Below, one piece after another: positions 58,409-64,000 of a stretch of 64,000 nucleotides of DNA. The stretch is from AC-37 sp036389835 (GTDB lineage: Bacteria > Actinomycetota > Thermoleophilia > Solirubrobacterales > Thermoleophilaceae). The notes below the pieces were generated by a model. The model was not told the origin of the DNA. It was given only the letters and a program-made list of their open reading frames with translations, and ran no database searches. The translations under genes and the position numbers were made by a program. Each line of letters begins with the position of its first letter. Positions within the stretch are counted from its first letter, which is position 1. Location: NCBI GenBank assembly GCA_036389835.1, contig DASVWC010000029.1, positions 1 through 64,000 on the forward strand, written 5' to 3'.

Positions 58409-61400
58409 GTGCCGAGCCAGGTGACACCGGTGCGCGGCGAGCCGGGGCTGAGGGCCGCTCGCGCGGCCGCCGTCCACCTCTGCGACGGCGCCGGCCATCC
58501 GGCCGGCCAGGGGCTCGCCCTCGACGTGCCGGGCGCCGGGCGCGTGGTGCTCACGTGCGACCACGTCGTGTCGCAGTGCGGCGACGGCATGAAGGTCTTC
58601 CGGGGGGACGTCGAGGAGCAGCCCGCGGCCCGCGCCACGCACGCGGAGACGGACGTCGCCGCGGTGTGGCTCGCGGACGGGGAGGGGGATGCCCCGAACC
58701 CGCTTCTGCACGACATCGAGCCGGATTGCTTCAGCGGCCAGGTGCCCGTCGACGTGCTCACGCCCGGGCGCCAGGTCAAGAGCTTCGGCGCGACCATCCA
58801 CATGGCCACTTCGCTGTCCGTGGGGGCCGTCAACGGGAACCCGGCACGGGAGCTGCCGGCCGCGTTTCGCCTGAGCGGTGCCGGTAGCGTCGAGAAGGGG
58901 ATCAGCGGCGGCGTGGTGCTGTGCGAGGAGGGTGTCGTCGGGCTGGTCCACTTCGCGCGCGCCGGCAGTCGCAGCGAGGCGGCCGAGGCATACGCCAACC
59001 CGATCTCCGCGTGGACGCGGCTGGTTCCGGAACTGGCCGACCTCATCGAGCCGTTCGCGGAGATGCGCCTGCGAAAGCGCGCGGACGTGGCGTGGGCGGA
59101 CCGGCTGCGCTACGACGGCGCGCTCGAGATAAAGAACTACAGGCCCGACGTCTACGTCGCGCGCGAGGAGGACACACAGGTGTCGCGTGCACTTCACCAG
59201 GGCCGCGCGGTGGTGATCGTCGGACGCGCGCGCTCCGGCAAGACGCGCCTGGCCTGCGAGGTGCTGCGGCGCGAGCACGGACACGCGATCGTCGTCCAGC
59301 CGAAGCAGTTCCTTCCACCGCCCAACCTCCAGCAGGCGGCGAGCCTGCGCGGGCGCGAGGTGGTGCTGCTGATCGACAACATCCACGACCAGGTGCCCGA
59401 CCTGCTCGTCAAGCCATACGAGTGGTGGGTGGAGCTCAACAGCGCCGGCAAGAAGGCCGCGGTGATCGTCACGTCGAGGAACGCGAAGGACTGGCGCCTC
59501 GCCGAGCCCACGGTGAAGCCGGCGCTGAGGCCGATCGGCGTCGAGCCGGTCTGCATCAGCGAGGACGAGGGCCCGAACCTGAGCATGCCCGACGCCTACG
59601 CGCTCGGAGAGCAGCTCGGCCTCTCGCGCGACGAGGTGGACGAGCGCTTCGACGGCACGCCCGGCTCCCTCCTCGGCGACCCGACGGACGTCGCGCCGAA
59701 GCGGTCGGCGAGCCTGCCGGACGGTCGCGGCGCCGCGACGACCGTGGAGTCGGCGCCCGCGGGCCCCGACGGGAGCAACGACCTGCCGGAGGTCCACGGC
59801 CGCCTGCTGGCCGGCGCCGATCAGGTCGAGTCCGTCTCGGCGCTGGTCGAGCGCCACCGCATCGTGACGCTCACCGGCCCGCGGGGCACCGGCAAGTCGC
59901 GGCTCGCACAGGCCGTGGCGAGGAACGTGGCCGATCGCTTTCCTGACGCGGCGAAGTGGGTGGACATCAGCCCGCATCGCGATCCCGTGTTCGTGCCGCA
60001 CACGGTCGCGGCCGCGTTCGGGCTGCCGGACACCGACCACCGCACGCCTGCGGAGAGGCTGGTGCGCCACCTGCGCGGCGCGCGGGCGCTGATCGTGCTG
60101 AACGGGGTCGACGCGGTGGCCGGCGCGTGCGCGGAGCTGGCGGCCGAGCTCGTCGCGCGCTGCGAGGGGGTGCGCATCCTCGCCACCGGACGGCGGGCGC
60201 TGGGGGTGCCGTGCGAGCACGAGCACGCGACCACCGGCGTGAGCGTCGGCGGCGGCCGCGACTCGGAGGCGGTCCGGCTGTTCGAGGACCGCGTCCGCGC
60301 CGGATGGCCCGAGAACCCGATCGGCTTCGAGGAGCGCGACTCCATCGCGTCGATCTGCCGGCACCTCGGTGGCAACCCGCTCGCCCTCGAGCTGAGCGCA
60401 TCGGTGGCGGGCGAGCACGGGGTCGCCCGGCTCGCGGACGCGCTCGGCGAGCGCGGCGCGGCGGCCGGCGCGGACCCCGTCGAGCTCGCGCTGGACAGCG
60501 CCACCGGCGCGCTGCCGGAGCCGGAACGGCAGCTGCTCGCCCGCCTCGCGGTGTTCGCCAGCGACTTCGACCTCGCGGCCGCCGAGGCCGTCGGTGCCGA
60601 AGCCGCGGTCGCGGCCGCGACGGTGCCGGCCCTGGTGCGCTCGCTCGTGGACCGCTCGTTCCTGGTCGTCGACAGGCGCGCCGGCGGGGGCGACCGGCTG
60701 AGGATGCACCCCGCCGTGCGCGAGCGCGCGCTCATCGACCTCGAGGAGACGGGCGAGGGCCCGCGCGTCAGGACGCGGCACGCGCGGCACTACCTCGAGC
60801 TGGCGGAGGCGGCGGCGCGAGCCGTGGGCGGTCCCGCGGGCCCGAGCTGGCGCGACGAGGTCGCCCGCGAACGCCAGAACATGCACGCGGCGCTCGCGTG
60901 GCTGGTGCGGGAGCGCAAGCTCGAGCAGCGGGCCTTCCGGATGGGCGCCGCCCTGTCGCCGTTCTGGTACCGCCGCGGACTCTTCGCGGAGGGCCGCCGC
61001 TGGCTCAGGCGCATCCTGGCCCGCGCGGACGAGGTCGAGCCCACGCGCTCCGTCGCGGAGGCCTTCGCCGGCGCGGGCGGCCTCGCGCACAACCAGAGCG
61101 ACTACGCCGACGCGAAGCGCTGCTACGAGCGCTCGGCCGACCTCGCCCTGGGCCTCGAGGACCAGCCGGAGAAGGTCGTCCAGCAGTTGCTGGCGCGCGC
61201 CCTGAACGGGCTCGCGCTCGTAGCGAGGCGGCGCTGCCAGTTCGACGAGGCCGAGCGGGGGTTCGGCGACTGCGCGCGCAGCGCGCGGCTCTACGGGCTC
61301 GCGCACCTGGAGGGGATCGCGCTCAACAACCTGGGCAACACGCTGCGCGAGCAGGGCCGCGAGCTCGAGCGGGCCGAGACGCTACAGGAGGAGAGCTGCA

Positions 61401-61921
61401 CGATCCTCGCCCGCGCCGGATCGGAGTGGGGGGTGGCGATGGCCCTCTGCGACCTCGGCTACGTGCTGCTCGACCGCGGCGAGCTGGCCGCCGGCGAGGA
61501 GAGGCTGCGCCAGAGCCTGGCGATCCGGGAGCGCTCCGACGACCCGCAGGGCATCGGCCAGTCGCTGAACGGGCTCGCGCGCGCGGAGCAGCTCCAGGGT
61601 CGCACGGAGAACCTCGCGGAGCTTCGCCGTGGGGCGCTGCGGCGGTTCGACGAGATCGGCGACCTGCTGCGGATCGCGGAGTCGCTGGAGGGTCTGGCGT
61701 CGGTGGAGCTCGCCGGGGAGCGCCACGAGGCGACGGCTCGCCTGCTCGGGGCGGCCGACGCGCTGCGGACGGCGGTGGGGTCTCCAATCCCCGCAACGGA
61801 GCGCCGTGAGGTCGACGTCTGCGCGGCCCGCGCCGGCGCGGCACTGGGCGACGACGGATACGCCCGTGCGGCCGCCGCGGGGGCGGCCGCGCCGCTCGAG
61901 GTGATCGCGGCCGAGCTCTAG
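58409..61921 (+). CDS. Trypsin-like protease fused to two P-loop NTPase modules and TPRs (STAND conflict protein)
   Basis: An 1170-residue protein from GTG 58409. Residues 1-210 are a chymotrypsin-fold protease with His in LTCDHVV, Asp in ETDVAAVWL and Ser in GISGGVV. A first P-loop (GRARSGKT, near 270) has Walker B LLIDN. A second NB-ARC-like module (LTGPRGTGKS, near 490) has a degenerate Walker B (IVLNGVD), so only the first may hydrolyse ATP. Residues 800-1140 are helical TPR-like repeats (FNNLGNTLREQG style), normally the sensor. This layout is that of STAND-type immune proteins in which ligand binding triggers an effector, here the protease. No phage or toxin data exist for this protein, so the defence role is inferred. 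Confidence 0.88.
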   Translation: MPSQVTPVRGEPGLRAARAAAVHLCDGAGHPAGQGLALDVPGAGRVVLTCDHVVSQCGDGMKVFRGDVEEQPAARATHAETDVAAVWLADGEGDAPNPLLHDIEPDCFSGQVPVDVLTPGRQVKSFGATIHMATSLSVGAVNGNPARELPAAFRLSGAGSVEKGISGGVVLCEEGVVGLVHFARAGSRSEAAEAYANPISAWTRLVPELADLIEPFAEMRLRKRADVAWADRLRYDGALEIKNYRPDVYVAREEDTQVSRALHQGRAVVIVGRARSGKTRLACEVLRREHGHAIVVQPKQFLPPPNLQQAASLRGREVVLLIDNIHDQVPDLLVKPYEWWVELNSAGKKAAVIVTSRNAKDWRLAEPTVKPALRPIGVEPVCISEDEGPNLSMPDAYALGEQLGLSRDEVDERFDGTPGSLLGDPTDVAPKRSASLPDGRGAATTVESAPAGPDGSNDLPEVHGRLLAGADQVESVSALVERHRIVTLTGPRGTGKSRLAQAVARNVADRFPDAAKWVDISPHRDPVFVPHTVAAAFGLPDTDHRTPAERLVRHLRGARALIVLNGVDAVAGACAELAAELVARCEGVRILATGRRALGVPCEHEHATTGVSVGGGRDSEAVRLFEDRVRAGWPENPIGFEERDSIASICRHLGGNPLALELSASVAGEHGVARLADALGERGAAAGADPVELALDSATGALPEPERQLLARLAVFASDFDLAAAEAVGAEAAVAAATVPALVRSLVDRSFLVVDRRAGGGDRLRMHPAVRERALIDLEETGEGPRVRTRHARHYLELAEAAARAVGGPAGPSWRDEVARERQNMHAALAWLVRERKLEQRAFRMGAALSPFWYRRGLFAEGRRWLRRILARADEVEPTRSVAEAFAGAGGLAHNQSDYADAKRCYERSADLALGLEDQPEKVVQQLLARALNGLALVARRRCQFDEAERGFGDCARSARLYGLAHLEGIALNNLGNTLREQGRELERAETLQEESCTILARAGSEWGVAMALCDLGYVLLDRGELAAGEERLRQSLAIRERSDDPQGIGQSLNGLARAEQLQGRTENLAELRRGALRRFDEIGDLLRIAESLEGLASVELAGERHEATARLLGAADALRTAVGSPIPATERREVDVCAARAGAALGDDGYARAAAAGAAAPLEVIAAEL

Positions 61922-61937
61922 CCGCCGGGCGCCGCTC

Positions 61938-62285
61938 CTACGCCACGGGCGGCGCGCCCGACAGCTCGAAGTCGGCCGACTGGCCGCCGATCGCGACCGT
62001 GACCACGACCGGCGAGCTGTCGCCGGGATTCGCGAACACGTACTGCGCGTAGGCCGTGATCCCGCGTGCCCCTACGGCCGGAAGCGGGCCGTCCGCCGGC
62101 CCCTCGGTGAGCTCGAGCGGCGTCCCGCCGGCGCTCGCGGTCACCTCGAGGTCCGACGCCGAGAGCTCGTCGGGCGCGCCGACCGCGATGCTGACGTGGA
62201 ACTTCACCTGCCCGCCCGACAGGCCGTCGAGCGTCACGAGCGCGAAGCGCTCCCCGATCGGGACCGCGGTCTCTACCTCGGCCAT
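61938..62285 (-). CDS. Small hypothetical protein paired with the TIG-domain gene
   Basis: A 115-residue protein from ATG 62285, one base after the stop of the upstream TIG-domain gene. It is strand-rich and acidic (FALVTLDGLSGGQVKFHVSIAV, VFANPGDSSPVVVTVAIGG) and looks like a small beta-sandwich without Cys or membrane segments. I recognise no family. Coupling suggests that it works with the TIG-domain protein. Confidence 0.6.
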   Translation of the reverse strand: MAEVETAVPIGERFALVTLDGLSGGQVKFHVSIAVGAPDELSASDLEVTASAGGTPLELTEGPADGPLPAVGARGITAYAQYVFANPGDSSPVVVTVAIGGQSADFELSGAPPVA

Positions 62286-62286
62286 G

Positions 62287-63411
62287 TCAGAACGTCCCGT
62301 TGCATGTGACCGTCCATTCCCTCGTCTCCTTGACGGCGTTGCCGTTGCAGGTGTCGATGATCTGCCCCCGGAAGTCGAGGTCGAGCGTGAACGTCGCCCC
62401 GATCGGCCCGCTGACGAACGGCGAGTCGTTGCCGCGATACTGGCAGCCGTTCGGGCGGTCCGGCAGGTACTGGTCGGTGGCATCGGTGGTGATGGTCTCC
62501 GACCGGTGCCCGTAGAACACGTTCATCCCGGCCTGCGGCGGGCTGAGCCCGTCCTCGAGGAAGTTGTCGTTCGCCGAACCGGCGGGCGGCCGCGGCAGCA
62601 TCGGCCGCGGCGGTCCTCCCGCGGGATCCGGCAGCAGGTGGTTGATGCGCGTGCCGTTCACGATGTGGGAGCCCCTGATGAACTGGCGGAACTCGCAGCA
62701 GTTGCAGGGGGCCGCGAAGTCCGCCTCCATGCGGAAGAACTCGTCGGCCCGCCCCGCGTTGTTCCTGCATCCCGACCGCGCGACCGGCGCGTTGAACGCC
62801 GTGACCGTGCAGCCGGACACCGGTGCCGTGAAGGTGAAGGTCGAGCCGGGCCCCGGCTGCGACGCCCCCCCGGCGGTGACCACCACGACGTTCACGTCCC
62901 CGCTCAGCTGGACCGGAGCGGTCTCGGCGCTGATCTGGGTCGGGCTGTCGACCGAGAACGAGGCGGCGATGCCGGGCCCGAAGCTCACCGAGGTGACGCC
63001 GTCGAAGTTCTGGCCGGTGATCACGACGAGCGTCCCGCCGCTCGCCGGGCCGGTCGCCGGGCTCACCGAGCTGACCACGGGCGCGGTCGCGGCCGCCTCG
63101 GCGGCGAGCGCGATCTCGTCGAGCCGCTGCACCGTCTTGGGCCCGACGTCGTCGATCACCTCGGCCTCGGGGACGTGCAGCTCGTCGACCTTGAAGCGGT
63201 GCACGACCCCGGCGGTCTCGGAGCCGTAGTCGCCATCGGCGCCGTGCTTCGGCAGGCAGCCCGGCCGCCACAGCAGCAGGGCCTGCTGGACCTTGGCGAC
63301 CGAGGGCACGGTCTTGTTCTGCGAGCGCGAGATCCGAGCCCTGCCGACGTCGTCCGCGATCCGCTGGAGCAGGTCGTCGCCCGCGAACAGCCGAGATCTC
63401 AGGGGGGGCAT
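62287..63411 (-). CDS. Protein with PG-binding-like repeat and IPT/TIG domain
   Basis: A 374-residue protein from ATG 63411, with AGAGG seven bases upstream. Residues 30-100 resemble a PG_binding_1-type unit (VAKVQQALLLW, GDYGSETAGVVHRFK, VGPKTVQRLDEI). An IPT/TIG immunoglobulin-like domain follows (about 110-200; VSSVSPATGPASGGTLVVITG). The C-terminal 170 residues are Cys-containing and unrecognised (CNCCEFRQF). No signal peptide is visible although both domains usually act outside the cell. Such pairs occur in contractile injection or surface-display loci, but no other such genes are here. Confidence 0.72.
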   Translation of the reverse strand: MPPLRSRLFAGDDLLQRIADDVGRARISRSQNKTVPSVAKVQQALLLWRPGCLPKHGADGDYGSETAGVVHRFKVDELHVPEAEVIDDVGPKTVQRLDEIALAAEAAATAPVVSSVSPATGPASGGTLVVITGQNFDGVTSVSFGPGIAASFSVDSPTQISAETAPVQLSGDVNVVVVTAGGASQPGPGSTFTFTAPVSGCTVTAFNAPVARSGCRNNAGRADEFFRMEADFAAPCNCCEFRQFIRGSHIVNGTRINHLLPDPAGGPPRPMLPRPPAGSANDNFLEDGLSPPQAGMNVFYGHRSETITTDATDQYLPDRPNGCQYRGNDSPFVSGPIGATFTLDLDFRGQIIDTCNGNAVKETREWTVTCNGTF

Positions 63412-63486
63412 GCGTTCACCTCTCGCGTCGAAGTCGGAAGTCGGAGCTCGCGAAACTACGCCTCGCGCCGATCCGGCACAAGAGAC

Positions 63487-63512
63487 GAAAGGGCAGGGTT
63501 GGCTGCCCTTTC
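63487..63512. other. Strong hairpin in divergent intergenic region
   Basis: A perfect 10-bp inverted repeat, GAAAGGGCAG/CTGCCCTTTC, with a 6-nt loop, ends 17 bp before the methyltransferase GTG. It looks like a terminator but lies upstream of both flanking genes, so it may be an operator or a leader attenuator. Confidence 0.6.
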
Positions 63513-63529
63513 GGTCTAGGGTGCGCGGC

Positions 63530-64000
63530 GTGGCCATCGAGCACGACCGCGCCGCCTGGGAGGAGCTCGCGGCGCTCGACCCGCTGTGGGGCGCGCTCAC
63601 CACCGACACCCGGCACGGCTGGTCGGCCGCCGAGTTCCTCGCGTCGGGCGAGCGGGAGATCGCCGGGCTGCTGGAGCACGCCGACACGCTCGGCCTGCCG
63701 GCCCGCCGCGAGAGCGCGCTCGACTTCGGCTGCGGCCCGGGGCGGCTCACGCGCGCGCTCGCGCGGCACTTCGGCTCGAGCGTCGGGGTGGACGTGTCGC
63801 CGCGGATGGTCGAGGTCGCCCGGCGCCTCCACGCCGACGTGGAGAACTGCCGCTTCGTCGCCGGCGAGCGGGCGCTCGACGGCCTCGGCGACGCGCGCTT
63901 CGACCTCGTCTACAGCAACCTCGTGCTCCAGCACGTCTCCGATCCGCGCGCCGCCCTCGGCTACGTCGCCGGCCTGGCGCGGGTGCTCGCGCCGCAGGGG
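63530..64000 (+). CDS. Class I SAM-dependent methyltransferase, truncated at right edge
   Basis: The frame is open to the end of the window (157 residues). GTG 63530 is my start; an in-frame GTG at 63521 is also possible. The SAM motif is LDFGCGPGRLTRALARHFG with the acidic GVDVSPRMVEVAR, then FDLVYSNLVLQHV (motif post-II), all typical of class I methyltransferases of the UbiE/Methyltransf_11 kind. The substrate is unknown and the C-terminal part lies outside the window. Confidence 0.85.
   Translation, partial: MAIEHDRAAWEELAALDPLWGALTTDTRHGWSAAEFLASGEREIAGLLEHADTLGLPARRESALDFGCGPGRLTRALARHFGSSVGVDVSPRMVEVARRLHADVENCRFVAGERALDGLGDARFDLVYSNLVLQHVSDPRAALGYVAGLARVLAPQG

Noticed and set aside
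58355..61306. 983-residue minus-strand open frame opposite the protease-NTPase gene
   Set aside because: Shadow of the plus-strand gene; Arg/Ala/Pro-rich with no recognisable domain.
1..64000. Insertion sequences, integrases, att sites, CRISPR arrays
   Set aside because: No transposase or integrase motifs, no direct-repeat arrays and no repeats other than the two-copy palindrome were found by reading. The tRNA-like gene shows no flanking duplicated 3' end.

Overview
The window is very GC-rich, densely packed actinobacterial DNA with many GTG and TTG starts and stop/start overlaps of the ATGA or GTGA type. AfsR/LuxR-type regulators, P450s, MMPL transporters and an ETF-quinone oxidoreductase fit Actinomycetota. 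Thermoleophilia/Solirubrobacterales is my best guess, but it is only an impression from gene content. There are no transposases, phage genes, CRISPR arrays or rRNA genes.

Bases 1-43507 look like one large natural-product cluster that continues off the left edge, with some less certain genes around 13.7-21.4 kb. The first operon (1-13648) encodes the end of a hybrid PKS-NRPS (ER-KR-ACP-Cy-PCP-oxidase-reductase). It also has a separate adenylation domain with a serine-type code, a hydrolase, an ACP with its own AMP ligase, a transglutaminase-like condensation candidate, an EctC-like cyclase, and a dehydrogenase/adenylation/PCP trio. A second assembly line (32707-39855) has a dehydrogenase, ACP, FAAL-type ligase and a Cy-A(Cys)-PCP-TE NRPS.

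The same cluster carries nearly the whole valanimycin-type azoxy toolkit, judged by family: an MmgE/PrpD dehydratase (VlmK-like), a diacylglycerol-kinase-like enzyme (VlmJ-like), a ferritin-like diiron oxidase (VlmB-like), a small membrane protein (possibly VlmO-like), a DUF2156 aminoacyl-tRNA-dependent transferase (VlmA-like), an acyl-CoA-dehydrogenase-fold oxygenase (VlmH candidate) and a PLP decarboxylase. I infer an azoxy or hydrazine product joined to an oxazole/thiazoline peptide-polyketide.

Two features tie this together and look new. First, four divergent intergenic regions each hold two copies of a 12-bp motif close to TCAGTATACTGA, apparently a pathway operator. Second, one of those regions drives an 88-nt class II tRNA-like RNA (24266-24353). 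It has a proper acceptor stem, T arm, long variable arm and G73, but a 6-nt anticodon loop without a normal U33. Since VlmA uses seryl-tRNA and SerRS reads the long arm rather than the anticodon, it could be a dedicated serine carrier excluded from translation.

Bases 43508-51636 are more ordinary: an operon with an SDR and a second GNAT-like transferase, exonuclease III, a stand-alone LigD-type polymerase, a membrane protein and a histidine phosphatase. A nested palindromic intergenic repeat occurs twice (25907, 48939). Bases 51687-57756 hold a minus-strand series led by a cysteine-rich peptide, a DUF692 (MNIO) enzyme, a DUF2063 partner and a VioB-like ferritin-fold protein (bufferin-like RiPP system). 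It is followed by two tiny zinc-ribbon proteins and a deaminase-fold protein. Bases 57988-61921 encode a Trypco1-type protein plus a trypsin-STAND NTPase-TPR protein, a probable conflict or defence pair. The window ends in a PG-binding/TIG-domain gene pair and a truncated methyltransferase.
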